From positions 62,001 to 126,000 of the forward strand of contig NZ_LRBG01000037.1 in the NCBI RefSeq assembly GCF_001580545.1: 64,000 nucleotides of DNA, in the 5' to 3' direction. Numbering within the stretch: position 1 is the stretch's first letter; every line of letters begins with the position of its first letter. Position numbers and translations under genes: made by a program. This DNA comes from Paraburkholderia monticola (GTDB taxonomy: Bacteria; Pseudomonadota; Gammaproteobacteria; Burkholderiales; Burkholderiaceae). The notes below the pieces were generated by a model. The model was not told the DNA's origin and made no database searches. It worked only from the letters and a program-made list of their open reading frames with translations. Positions 36,939 through 46,353 of this stretch are shown in pieces.

Positions 36939-37772
36939 ATGTCCACTGTAGATTCCGCTTCCCCATCCGTTGCAGACTTCGCCGCCGTCAAGGGCCGCCA
37001 GCAGGCCGCATGGTCGACAGGCAACTACGCCGTGGTCGGCACCACGCTTCAGATCGTCGGTGAGAACCTCTGCGAAGCGCTCGACGTGCGCGCCGGCAGT
37101 CGCGTACTGGACGTCGCCGCAGGAAACGGCAACGCGACGCTCGCCGCCGCGCGCCGCTGGTGCGACGTAACGTCGACTGACTACGTTGCTGCGCTGCTCG
37201 ATTCGGGCCGGGCGCGAGCGCAAGCGGAGGGGCTCACCGTGCAGTTCCAGGAGGCGGACGCTGAAGCGCTGCCCTTCGCCGATGCCACATTCGACATCGT
37301 GATGTCGACCTTCGGCGTGATGTTCACGCCCAACCAGGAAAAAGCCGCCGTTGAACTCGTGCGCGTATGCAAGCCTGGCGGACGGATCGGCCTCGCCAAC
37401 TGGACGCCGGACAGTTTCATCGGGCAGTTGTTCAAGACGATCGGCAAGTACATTCCGCCGCCGACAGGCGTGAAGTCGCCAGCGCTCTGGGGCACGAAGG
37501 CGCGCCTGGAAGCGCTGTTCGGCGACCGTGCGCGGAAGATCACCGCGATCAACCGCGATTTCGTGTTCCGCTATCGCTCGCCGGCGCATTTCATCGACGT
37601 GTTCCGCACGTTTTATGGGCCGATGAACAAGGCGTTTGCGGCCCTCGATGGCGAGCCGCAGGCGGCGTTTCATCGCGATCTGATGGCATTGATCGAGAGC
37701 CGTAACCGCTCGAACGACGCGACACTCGTCCTGCCTAGCGAGTATCTCGAAGTCGTGATTGAACGACGCTGA
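36939..37772 (+). CDS. Class I SAM-dependent methyltransferase (UbiE/Methyltransf_11-like)
   Basis: This 277-residue protein has SAM-binding motif I (SRVLDVAAGNGNATLAAARR), the acidic residue after strand 2 (VTSTDYVAALLDSG), motif with D in VQFQEADAEALPFADATFD and motif III-like VRVCKPGGRIGLANWTP. It transfers methyl groups to an unknown small substrate. TGAGGAGTTCTCC fixes the start at 36939. The alpha/beta hydrolase gene follows about 100 nt downstream on the same strand. Confidence 0.88.
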   Translation: MSTVDSASPSVADFAAVKGRQQAAWSTGNYAVVGTTLQIVGENLCEALDVRAGSRVLDVAAGNGNATLAAARRWCDVTSTDYVAALLDSGRARAQAEGLTVQFQEADAEALPFADATFDIVMSTFGVMFTPNQEKAAVELVRVCKPGGRIGLANWTPDSFIGQLFKTIGKYIPPPTGVKSPALWGTKARLEALFGDRARKITAINRDFVFRYRSPAHFIDVFRTFYGPMNKAFAALDGEPQAAFHRDLMALIESRNRSNDATLVLPSEYLEVVIERR

Positions 37773-37868
37773 ATGCGTGAAGGCGGGTTGTCGTCGATGC
37801 CGCCGAAGCTCTCGCACCGACGCCCCGGTCATCGCAAGCCATCCGCGCCACACGGCGCCCCAGACTCC

Positions 37869-38696
37869 ATGAACGACATGAATACCACGGCCCTAGCGCA
37901 AATCTTCTCATCGACCGAGCCGGTAATTGCACTTCATTGCTCCGGCTCGGGTTCGGCGCAATGGCGAAAGCTCAGCGATGCGCTTGGCTCGCGTCACGAG
38001 TTCATCGCCCCTGAGCATTACGGCTGCGAGAGCACGGGCCCGTGGAGCGGCGAGCGCGCCTTCACACTCGCCGACGAGGCAGCGAGAACCGTCGGAATCA
38101 TCGACGCCTCGTGCGCAAAGGTACATCTCGTAGGTCACTCTTATGGCGGTGGCGTGGCGTTGCGTGCAGCGCTCGAGCGCCCCCAGCGCGTCGCAAGTCT
38201 GACGCTTTACGAACCATCGGCGTTTCATCTGCTCAAGACGATGGGGTCGTACGGGGCGCACGCGCTTGCAGAGATCATCGCGATTTCGAAACGCACCGCA
38301 GACAGCGTGAGTTGTGGCGACTATCGGGGGGCCGCAGCATCATTCGTTGACTACTGGGGCGGCCGGGGTGCGTGGCAAGCACTGCGACCGTCCGTGCAGG
38401 CCGCACTCACGCGCTGGGCTCCTAAGGCGCCTCTCGACTTCCGTGCACTGATCGATGAGCGTACGCCCGCAAGCGCGTACACCGCTTTGCGTATTCCGGT
38501 GTTAATCATGCGTGGTCAACACGCGCCCGTTCCGACTCGCGCGATTGCAGAGCATTTGCCGATGTTGTTACCAGCAGCGCGTCTCGCTGTGGTCGAGGGT
38601 GCGGGACATATGGGACCTGTCACGCATGCCGACAAGGTCAACGCGGCCATCGTGCGGCATATTGCCGAGGTCGACTCGACGATCTGTACCAGCTAA
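37869..38696 (+). CDS. Alpha/beta fold hydrolase
   Basis: This 275-residue hydrolase starts MNDMNTTALAQIFSSTEPVI. It has the oxyanion-hole region LHCSGSGSAQWRKL, the nucleophile elbow HLVGHSYGGGVAL, an acid residue region (VLIMRGQHAPVPTRAIAEHL) and the catalytic His in VEGAGHMGPVTHAD. The substrate is unknown. In-frame starts up to 37773 read as non-coding Arg/Pro-rich sequence. It is probably co-transcribed with the methyltransferase upstream. Confidence 0.85.
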   Translation: MNDMNTTALAQIFSSTEPVIALHCSGSGSAQWRKLSDALGSRHEFIAPEHYGCESTGPWSGERAFTLADEAARTVGIIDASCAKVHLVGHSYGGGVALRAALERPQRVASLTLYEPSAFHLLKTMGSYGAHALAEIIAISKRTADSVSCGDYRGAAASFVDYWGGRGAWQALRPSVQAALTRWAPKAPLDFRALIDERTPASAYTALRIPVLIMRGQHAPVPTRAIAEHLPMLLPAARLAVVEGAGHMGPVTHADKVNAAIVRHIAEVDSTICTS

Positions 38697-38942
38697 CAGA
38701 TCACTCAACGACCATGTGCATTCGATAAGCCTGCTTCTTGCAGTGTTACCCGACATCTTGCAACGGGCAAGCTCCGTCCGAATTCGCCAGCGTGAATGCT
38801 ATCTTCAGGGAGAAAAATGGTCTGGTAAGACCTAAACTACTATCCAACGCAGCCAGTTTGCGATACTGGTCAGTGCCCCTAGGCCAAGACTCAATTGACG
38901 CGGGGCGTACATCGGCTGCCGCAGCCCCTGGGGAAAATGTTC

Positions 38943-39227
38943 ATGAAGACACTGATACTACTGGCATGCGTAATGCTGTCCGCGAACGCGTTTGCAGAAT
39001 GTGCCAGGAACGCCCGTGGCGAGACGGTCTGCGGCAACGGACAGACGGCCGGCGGCTATAACCGCAGCACGGGTACAGCCTGGACGTCGCAGACGAATCA
39101 GAATGGTGTGCACACGACACAGACCAACCGGGGCGGCGAGGCGCAGACGATGAACGGCAAAGGCGTGGTTCACGGCGCCGACGGAAAAACCTGCTACCGG
39201 ACCGCGAACAGTCACGGTTGCAACTGA
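38943..39227 (+). CDS. Small secreted Gln/Asn/Thr-rich protein
   Basis: This 94-residue protein has a clear signal peptide (MKTLILLACVMLSANAFAEC) and a short mature part with Asn/Gln/Thr-rich repeats (WTSQTNQNGVHTTQTNRGGE) and four cysteines (ECARNARGETVCGNG; KTCYRTANSHGCN) that could form disulfides. GGGGAAAATGTTC precedes the ATG; an ATG 6 nt upstream is possible. Predicted periplasmic or secreted; no family recognised. Confidence 0.7.
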   Translation: MKTLILLACVMLSANAFAECARNARGETVCGNGQTAGGYNRSTGTAWTSQTNQNGVHTTQTNRGGEAQTMNGKGVVHGADGKTCYRTANSHGCN

Positions 39228-39375
39228 CGACCGTTCGGCACCCATTGTCACATTCACCTCAATGGCCCGCTGCGAGTACCGAACATCAGTCGTTCGTGCT
39301 GTTACCGCGACAAGACTGATCGACTGTTTCGTGCCGCATGTGCAGTAGGAAAACTGCATGACATGGTCGACGACA

Positions 39376-41169
39376 TCACGCCGCAGACGGACCCGATGAG
39401 CGGATGGCGACACGCCGGTGATGGACAGCCAGCGCTGCCTCGCCGCCGCTCGTGGCGTGAAAGAGCCCAAGCTGCTCGAACTCCTCTTCCTGCAGCGGCG
39501 CGATGGCGATATCCGTGTAGGCGTAACGTTCCGGTGCCTTCAGGACTTCTCTGAGGATAGCCTCTGTCCTGAGGTAGAAGCGCAGATATTTTGTCATCTT
39601 GACAGCGGTCTCACCCCAGTAGCGCGGATAGAAGCGAAGCGGCGATTCGACCGGTAGCCCCCAACGGCGATCACGGCGGTGTTTCATCCGCAGGGCGCCC
39701 CCTTCGAGCGGATGCACACCCTCGTGTTCGATCATCAGTCTGAACCAGGCGATCGTACGCATGATCGTCTTCGGTCGGCCGTTCGGGATCTGCGCTGCCC
39801 GCTTCACGATCGTGCGGATGTGCTCGTAGGTGTAGAACGCGCTCCATGCGCACCGATACGCTTCTTCCCATTCAGCGTCCGACATTTTCGGGTGGTGCGT
39901 GACCCGGTGGTTGGTGTCGTATTTGTTGATGTCCGGGTCCATCCATTCACCGTTCCTTACCATCGTCTGATGATCCTCGGAGCCTGGAAGTGGGGTGAGC
40001 ACGAAGAATTCGATAATGTCGATGGGCAATTCACGCTTGATGATCTCGATGTCGCGCAGGATCGATTCTTTCGTGTCCGCCGGGAATCCGATGATATAGC
40101 CAGCGTAAGTAATCGCGCCGTGGGCGCGCCACTTCTGCAACATGGCGCGGTATTCGGTGATCTTGTTCTGCCGCTTCTTGGCCGCGATCAGATTCTCGGG
40201 ATTGATATTCTCAAGCCCGATGAACACGCGTCGCACACCTGCGCGCGTTGCCTTCTCGATGAAGTCTGGAATCTTGTGACAGAGCGTGTCGACCTGGATC
40301 GTGAAGCCGCAGTGAATGCCTTCCTTTTCCCGAAGTTCGATGACGCGGTCGAGAAGGATCTCCCAGTCCTGGTTGCGCGCGAAATTATCATCCGTGACGA
40401 AAAACCGGTTGATGCCCTGCGTTGCGTTCTGGCGGATGATCTTCTCGAGATCGTCGGGGGTGCGAAAGCGACTCTTGTGTCCCTGCACGTTGATGATGGT
40501 ACAAAACGAGCACTGATATGGGCAACCACGACCGAGGTCAACCGAGGTATAGGTCCCTGCCGTGCGTTCGATATGCTTGCGCGGCAAGAAGGGCTGGGGA
40601 GCACCTTCGAGCGAAGGTTTCGTCTCCATGAAGTTATACAAGGGCTTCATTGCACCATTCCACGCGTCGAGAAGGACTTCATCGAGACGCCCTTCCTCGG
40701 CCTCCCCGGCGAAGAGCGCCACACCCATTGCTTGTGCTTCCTTAAGTTCAGCGGGCATCTCGGGCAGCATGGAGATGCAGCCGGAAACGTGGAAGCCACC
40801 GATCGCAACTGGCAAGCCCGCGGCACGGAACTGACGGGCGAGGTCGAGTGCGCGCGGGTACTGATTCGACTGCACGCCGACCAGACCAATCATCGATCTT
40901 CCGCCTTTTGCCTTCAGGTCACGAATGATGCGCTCCGGCCACACTCGCTGGTTGGTTTCGTCGCATGTTTCGATCTCGAAGTGGACGCCAGGGCCAAGCA
41001 GCATTCGCTTTCGCGCATCATCAGCGAGCGCATACATACAAGCGAGTGTATTGGAGGGCATGACCGAGCGGAGCCACTGGATCGGGTAGCCGTCGTCGTC
41101 GTAATGGGTTGGCTTGATGAGGACGAGAGAGAAGCGGCAACTGTCCGAAACCGAGTAGGTCGTGTCCAT
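39376..41169 (-). CDS. B12-binding-domain radical SAM protein
   Basis: This 597-residue protein has an N-terminal cobalamin-binding-like Rossmann domain (about residues 80-175; GLVGVQSNQYPRALDLARQF, AIGGFHVSG) that lacks the DxHxxG lower-ligand motif. A radical SAM core follows, with the cluster-binding C216-x3-C220-x2-C223 (GRGCPYQCSFC) and barrel motifs FVTDDNFARN, RRVFIGLENINPENL and YIIGFPADTKESI. A C-terminal extension follows (EEAYRCAWSAFYTYEHI). Such proteins catalyse radical methylations or rearrangements on unknown substrates. It is a single gene on the minus strand with no biosynthetic neighbours. Confidence 0.88.
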   Translation of the reverse strand: MDTTYSVSDSCRFSLVLIKPTHYDDDGYPIQWLRSVMPSNTLACMYALADDARKRMLLGPGVHFEIETCDETNQRVWPERIIRDLKAKGGRSMIGLVGVQSNQYPRALDLARQFRAAGLPVAIGGFHVSGCISMLPEMPAELKEAQAMGVALFAGEAEEGRLDEVLLDAWNGAMKPLYNFMETKPSLEGAPQPFLPRKHIERTAGTYTSVDLGRGCPYQCSFCTIINVQGHKSRFRTPDDLEKIIRQNATQGINRFFVTDDNFARNQDWEILLDRVIELREKEGIHCGFTIQVDTLCHKIPDFIEKATRAGVRRVFIGLENINPENLIAAKKRQNKITEYRAMLQKWRAHGAITYAGYIIGFPADTKESILRDIEIIKRELPIDIIEFFVLTPLPGSEDHQTMVRNGEWMDPDINKYDTNHRVTHHPKMSDAEWEEAYRCAWSAFYTYEHIRTIVKRAAQIPNGRPKTIMRTIAWFRLMIEHEGVHPLEGGALRMKHRRDRRWGLPVESPLRFYPRYWGETAVKMTKYLRFYLRTEAILREVLKAPERYAYTDIAIAPLQEEEFEQLGLFHATSGGEAALAVHHRRVAIRSSGPSAA

Positions 41170-41435
41170 AGTCTGCTCTGCATCCTTGTCTGGAAGTCAC
41201 AAAACCGTGGACATCGTCCGTCGTCAAAGATCGGAGATGGATCGTGAACTGGCAAGCAGTACAACAACCCGCATCCTACGCGCCTGGCCCTCTGTTGTGT
41301 TTACATTGCCGCAGGCGCCAGGTTTCGAGGATTGAGAACTATGACATGGCGGGCTTCGTGGCGAGTTGCCGCGCCAATCGTGTGACGTCGCATGTGCATC
41401 GAGCAGTGGTCCCTACTGACGCAGACGGCCTACAA

Positions 41436-41615
41436 CTACCTGACGCCACCGACGCCGACCTTGCCGCGCCCGGCCTTGAAATGAGGCACACGGGAACGTA
41501 GCCTCTTCCTGGAGCCGGCCGTCAACGTAACGTGCTCCGCAGGGTAGCGGGTTGTCTTATGCGGCGCGGCCTGAAAGGCGGGATGGCCCGGATCGTTGCG
41601 ATTGATAGCTGCCAT
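41436..41615 (-). CDS. Small basic protein of unknown function
   Basis: This 59-residue protein begins MAAINRNDPGHPAFQAAPHK and ends in a basic Gly-rich tail (RVPHFKAGRGKVGVGGVR). A strong GAGGAGGTTCCAGTT ribosome-binding site precedes the ATG at 41615. No hydrophobic segment. The basic C-terminus resembles nucleic-acid-binding tails; function unknown. Confidence 0.6.
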   Translation of the reverse strand: MAAINRNDPGHPAFQAAPHKTTRYPAEHVTLTAGSRKRLRSRVPHFKAGRGKVGVGGVR

Positions 41616-41762
41616 AACTGGAACCTCCTCAGAGGATTCTATGCCGAAGCGGCACGGGGTTATGCCGCATTCCTGAATATGTTCGCCTGAGCGCAGGTTC
41701 CGAATTGCGACGGACATTCGCCCACCGTCGTAGGTCGGCTCGTGCCGGGCCTAAGACCCCGC

Positions 41763-43532
41763 TCACGCCGACGGCAATCGGGCATATGCCACCGTGTGCA
41801 CGCGCGCACTCGCGATATCGAGCGTCTCCTGGTGGAACTCTGCGAGCGACTTGCCATGCGTGACACTGACGATCGCCGCATCTGGCAGTCGTTCAGTCAG
41901 CAGGTGATACAGATGCGCTTCGTTCTCATGGTCGAGCGCACTCGTGGCTTCGTCGAGGAACAGATAGTCCGGCTTGTGCATCAGCACGCGCGCTACCGCG
42001 AGCGACTGCTGCTCACCGGGAGAAAGAACGCGCCACCAGTCACTGGATTCGTGCAATCGGTCAGCGTAGGCTGCAAGACCGCACAAACGCAGCGTCTCGC
42101 AACATTCCTCGTTGCTGAAGTTGGCGGTCACTGCGGGGTAGGTCAGCACGGTCTTCAAGGTCCCAACCGGCAGGTAGCTCTGCTGCGGGACGAACATCAT
42201 GCGCGCATTCACAGGTGTGTCCACAGAACCGCTTCCGAACGGCCAGAGACCAGCCAGCGCACGCAACAGCGTGCTTTTGCCCGAGCCGGACGACCCGCGC
42301 ACGAGCCAGCGCGAACCGGGCTTGACGGCAACGTCGCGCACGCTCGCGAGCGTCTCGCCGTTGGGCAGCGCAAGCGTGAGCTCGTGCGTGGCGAACTGGC
42401 TCTCGCCGACGTAGCGCCGGTGGATGCCGACATGCCCGATTGCGGGCGACACCGATCCAGTCAGATGAGGTAGCTGCGTGACGCGCCTGAACTCGCGCAG
42501 ACGGTCCACCGTTGCGCGCCATTCGACCAGCGTGTCGTAATTGTTGATGAACCACGAAAGCGACTCGCTAACCGAACCGAATGCGTCGGCGATCTGCATC
42601 AGCGTGCCGAAACTGAACACCCCTGCGAAATATTGGGGCGATGCCACTGCGATCGGAAAGATGTCGGCGATCTGACCGTAGAAATTGAGCACGAAGCTGT
42701 AACGCCGCGTGTACTTCATCACACGCCACCAGTTGTCGCGAATCCGGCCGAACAGGTCCTGGGCGTTCGACGCCTCGGCCCGCATACCGTCGTAGAAAGC
42801 AATCTGCTCGGCGTTTTCGCGCACACGGATCAGGCCAAACCGGAAATCCGCCTCGACGCGCTGCATCTGGTAGTTGATCGACACAAGCGGGCGACCGACC
42901 TTGTTCGTCAGAAGCGAGCCGGCAATCGCATAGATGATGGCGGCCCAGAGCATATAGCCGGGAATCTGGAAGGGCGTGCCACCCATCGTCAGTGTCAGCG
43001 CGCCAGCCGTGCTCCATAGGACGATCGAGAACCAGACGAGTGTCTCGAGCGTCGAGAGCAGGTCAAGTGCGAGCGAAAGTGTGATGTTGGCGAATAAATC
43101 GAGGTCGACGGCGAGCCGTTGATCAGGATTGTCGATGAGGCGGTCGCGTTCGATGCGGTAGAAGGTGCCGTCGCCCAGCCATGCCTCGAGATAGCGTGTG
43201 GTCAGCCATTGGCGCCACCGGAAACCAAGCATCTGCCGCAGATAACGGTTGTAGACGGAAATGGCGACGAACGCGAACGCGAGCGCACTGAAGAGCAGCA
43301 TCAGTTGCGGGAATTCGCGGAGGTTCCTGTCTTCGAGGGCGTTGTAGAAGTCGCGATTCCACGTGTTCAAGCGGGCATTGATGCCGACCAGAAGCAGATC
43401 CATGACGATGATCGCGATCAGCAGGCCCCACGCTGTTCGGCGTTCCTCGGAGACCCAGTACGGTCTGATCAGGCTCCAGGCCGAGATTTCGTCTGGTTGA
43501 CCGGATCCAGGCTCGGAAGACGGATTGCTCAT
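41763..43532 (-). CDS. ABC transporter, fused permease/ATPase, SbmA/BacA-YddA type
   Basis: This 589-residue protein has an ABC_membrane_2-type domain (about residues 20-320) with several helices (AWGLLIAIIVMDLLLVGINA) and the family stretch NTWNRDFYNALEDRNLREF and YNRYLRQMLGFRWRQWLT. The C-terminal ATPase has Walker A GSSGSGKST, signature LSPGEQQ and Walker B YLFLDEATSALD. Relatives are SbmA/BacA-like peptide importers and the E. coli YddA putative exporter. A ModA-like binding-protein gene lies 164 nt upstream on the same strand, but this ABC type does not normally use one. Confidence 0.87.
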   Translation of the reverse strand: MSNPSSEPGSGQPDEISAWSLIRPYWVSEERRTAWGLLIAIIVMDLLLVGINARLNTWNRDFYNALEDRNLREFPQLMLLFSALAFAFVAISVYNRYLRQMLGFRWRQWLTTRYLEAWLGDGTFYRIERDRLIDNPDQRLAVDLDLFANITLSLALDLLSTLETLVWFSIVLWSTAGALTLTMGGTPFQIPGYMLWAAIIYAIAGSLLTNKVGRPLVSINYQMQRVEADFRFGLIRVRENAEQIAFYDGMRAEASNAQDLFGRIRDNWWRVMKYTRRYSFVLNFYGQIADIFPIAVASPQYFAGVFSFGTLMQIADAFGSVSESLSWFINNYDTLVEWRATVDRLREFRRVTQLPHLTGSVSPAIGHVGIHRRYVGESQFATHELTLALPNGETLASVRDVAVKPGSRWLVRGSSGSGKSTLLRALAGLWPFGSGSVDTPVNARMMFVPQQSYLPVGTLKTVLTYPAVTANFSNEECCETLRLCGLAAYADRLHESSDWWRVLSPGEQQSLAVARVLMHKPDYLFLDEATSALDHENEAHLYHLLTERLPDAAIVSVTHGKSLAEFHQETLDIASARVHTVAYARLPSA

Positions 43533-43696
43533 GAACGCCCCTTAACGCTTAGTGAATAGGGACCGAGTGCATGGGGTCATGGTCCGATTCGTGCGTGCAT
43601 TACGTTCTTGAGGCAGCTTTCGCGAGCGCGCCTGAGCCTCGTCAGGTGCAGCCAGTGGATATGGAGACGATTGTAAGGTGCGGTCAGTCCGAGCGC

Positions 43697-44494
43697 TCAG
43701 TTCGCGGGCGCCGCTGTGAGCGGTTCGAGTCCGGTCCGCGCAATCGCCGGTGCCGCTTCCGGCGACGACAGAAAACGGATTAGAGCGTCGGCGCCGGCTG
43801 GATTTTTCGCAGTGGTCGCGATCCCCCCGGAGTACGTCGTGTACCTTTGTAGTTCCGCCGGCAAACTGCCGACCACGGTCACCCCCGCTACCGGCAACAG
43901 TTCCACGACCTGTTGCAATCCGAGCTCCGCCTCACCGCTCGCGACGAGAGTTGCGACCCGCTCGTCCGGAACCATGCGGCTCTTGCTTTTCACGCGCTCT
44001 TCGATGCCCAGACGCGAAAACAGTTCGTTGCCGATATAGGTTCCACTCGCGCTGTCCGGATAGACGATTGACTTCGCCGCGAGCAGCGCGCGGCGCAATG
44101 CGTCCACCGAGCTGATGTCCGGTTTCGTCGCACCCCCGCGAACCGCCACGCCGATGGGCGAGCGTGCGAAGTCCACCTTGCTGCCAGGCACTACCGTGCC
44201 GGCTTTAATCTGATCGTCGAGCGCATCGCTGACCACGATCAGGACATCGGCCCACTCGCCACGAGCAAGCCGCACGGGGATGGCATTCAGGGCCTTGCCC
44301 TCGGCGGGCCCCCAGATGGTGACCAGTGTATTGTCGGTCGCTTCCTCGAATTGCGGGCCCAGTTCGCGATACGCCGGCGCAAACCAGCCGGACATCATGA
44401 CCTTGACTTGGTCCGCAAATACCGCGCTGCTACCCAGCAACGCGAGCGTCAAGCAGAACGCGAGTGCGCGAACCCTCAGCTTGTGGATAGTCAC
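43697..44494 (-). CDS. ModA-like periplasmic substrate-binding protein
   Basis: This 265-residue protein has a signal peptide (VRALAFCLTLALLGSSAVFA) and a type II binding-protein fold resembling molybdate-binding ModA and relatives (VKVMMSGWFAPAYRELGPQF, LARGEWADVLIVVSDALDDQ, SIVYPDSASGTYIGNELFSR, GEAELGLQQVVELLPVAGV). A GTG at 44494 behind GGGCGGAGCA is preferred over a TTG six codons earlier. ModA proteins bind oxyanions, but no modBC-type genes lie beside it, so the ligand and partner are unknown. Confidence 0.82.
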   Translation of the reverse strand: MTIHKLRVRALAFCLTLALLGSSAVFADQVKVMMSGWFAPAYRELGPQFEEATDNTLVTIWGPAEGKALNAIPVRLARGEWADVLIVVSDALDDQIKAGTVVPGSKVDFARSPIGVAVRGGATKPDISSVDALRRALLAAKSIVYPDSASGTYIGNELFSRLGIEERVKSKSRMVPDERVATLVASGEAELGLQQVVELLPVAGVTVVGSLPAELQRYTTYSGGIATTAKNPAGADALIRFLSSPEAAPAIARTGLEPLTAAPAN

Positions 44495-44693
44495 TGCTCC
44501 GCCCCATCTCAATTGGCTGGCCCAGCCTTGAGATGCAGCTTATCCGCATGCCAGTCATGTTGGGAAGCATTTGATCGCAGCGGTGGACTCGCGCTGGCTG
44601 GGGCGCGACGACCCTCGAACTGCCGTCGTACCCCTTGCGCCCACGAGACCCACCTCATCGTTTTGCCTGCCACGGGACGCGCCACCTGTCACC

Positions 44694-46175
44694 TTATTCG
44701 AGCGCCCCCATTTCTGCGCTCTCTTCCGGTTGGATGCTGGCCCGCTTCGCCATGCCGCCCATCACGAGGAAATATACGAGTCCGGCAGCGATGAAGCCGA
44801 TCGGCCACGCGAATGCCGCGACTGCCGAGAGCGCCGGCACCAGTGCAATCACAACGGCGACACCTGCCGTCGGCGCGAACACCGCCAGAGCTCTGGTGTT
44901 GAATCCTCTTCGATAGAAGTATTCACCGTGCTGGTCCGACCGATACAGATCATTGAGCTTGATCGCACCACGACGGATCAGAAAATAGTCGGCGGCCATG
45001 ATCCCGAACAGCGGACCCAGGAACGCTCCAAGGCCGCCTAGAAAGTAGTTGACGACGACGGGATTCGAGTACAGGTTCCACGGCATGACCACAAGTGCAA
45101 GCACCGCGCTGATGACGCCGCCGCGACGGAAAGTAATCCGTTTGGGCCACACATTGGCAAGATCGTAGGCCGGCGAGACGAAGTTGAGCACCACGTTGAC
45201 ACCGATCGTCGCGACGATGAACATCAATGCACCTACGACCAGCACGAACGTGTTCGGCACTTTTGCGAGGATCAATGCCGGGTCGGTGATCGCCTTGCCA
45301 AAGACCACGACGGTGCCGATAGTCATCGTGATGCTGATCGCCGCGAACGCCGCAAAATTGATCGGAATCCCCCAGAAGTTGCCGACGACCACCGCCCGCT
45401 CCGTTTTCGCGAACCGGGTGAAGTCGCAATAGTTGAGAAGCATCGTTGCGTAGGTGGAGACCAACAGAAACGCCCCGGTCAGAATGCCCAGCACCGCCCC
45501 GCTGCCCGATAACGGCTTCACGGACAGATTCATCGGTATGTGCCAGTCGGCCATCGCCAGGAGCCAGACAGCCATCAGCAGCATCACAACCCAGACGATC
45601 GGGCCGGCCCAGTCCTGGAACCGACGGACCGCCTCCATGCCTCGGGTGATCACGAGCAGTTGCATCAGCCATAGGAACACGAAGCAGGACCACCCCAGAT
45701 ACGACAGGCCCAGCAGGCTCTGATCCTGCCAGTGCTGCAGCCCCGGATTGATACGCAGCAGGAGCACGACCACCGCGGTCGAAGCCAGGTATGTCTGAAT
45801 GCCGTACCAGCAGATTGCTATGACTGCGCGGATCAATGCAGGTACGTTGGCACCCCAGATCCCAAAGCTGACGCGCGCCAGGACGGGAAAAGGGACGCCT
45901 GTCTGCTGTCCCATTCGCCCCGCCCAGTTCATGCCGAAGAACAAGATGCCTGTTCCTATCAGAATGGACGTCAGGACCTGCCATCCTGTCAGGCCGAGTA
46001 CAAACAGTCCGGCAACAAATGTATAGGTGCCGATGTTATGAATCGCCGACATCCAGACAGCAAAGAAGCTATAGGACGTCCACTTCCGTTCAATGGCGGG
46101 CGCAAGATCTTCGTTGTACAGCCGACCGGTGGGGTCCAGTTCAGCCAGATATTTGTGCTGTCTATCCACGATCAC
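44694..46175 (-). CDS. NCS1-family nucleobase/hydantoin permease
   Basis: This 493-residue transporter has 12 membrane segments and NCS1 family features (LYNEDLAPAIERKWTSYSFF at the N-terminus, NIGTYTFVAGLFVLGLTGWQ, ANVPALIRAVIAICWYGIQT, LLNYCDFTRFAKTE). It belongs with permeases for hydantoins, allantoin, uracil or cytosine, for example Mhp1 and PucI. The hydantoin racemase-like and dihydropyrimidinase genes just upstream on the same strand support a cyclic ureide cargo. The gap to the racemase-like gene is 178 nt. Confidence 0.88.
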   Translation of the reverse strand: MIVDRQHKYLAELDPTGRLYNEDLAPAIERKWTSYSFFAVWMSAIHNIGTYTFVAGLFVLGLTGWQVLTSILIGTGILFFGMNWAGRMGQQTGVPFPVLARVSFGIWGANVPALIRAVIAICWYGIQTYLASTAVVVLLLRINPGLQHWQDQSLLGLSYLGWSCFVFLWLMQLLVITRGMEAVRRFQDWAGPIVWVVMLLMAVWLLAMADWHIPMNLSVKPLSGSGAVLGILTGAFLLVSTYATMLLNYCDFTRFAKTERAVVVGNFWGIPINFAAFAAISITMTIGTVVVFGKAITDPALILAKVPNTFVLVVGALMFIVATIGVNVVLNFVSPAYDLANVWPKRITFRRGGVISAVLALVVMPWNLYSNPVVVNYFLGGLGAFLGPLFGIMAADYFLIRRGAIKLNDLYRSDQHGEYFYRRGFNTRALAVFAPTAGVAVVIALVPALSAVAAFAWPIGFIAAGLVYFLVMGGMAKRASIQPEESAEMGALE

Positions 46176-46353
46176 GTCTCCGTAAAAGCCGGTCGGTCCT
46201 GCTGGATCAGCAAGACGACCGGCACTCTATAGTTTGACGAAGCAGTCGAACGTCATCTGCCCCACAAGCCCCTGATTTTCGATTGCCTCGGATGCCTAAC
46301 TAAATAATCGACACTCGAACCAATCGGCTTTCAACACGCAACAACTGACGAGG

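Noticed and set aside
39679..41247. Plus-strand open frame of 522 codons
   Set aside because: Antisense shadow of the radical SAM gene, which has intact cluster-binding motifs on the other strand.
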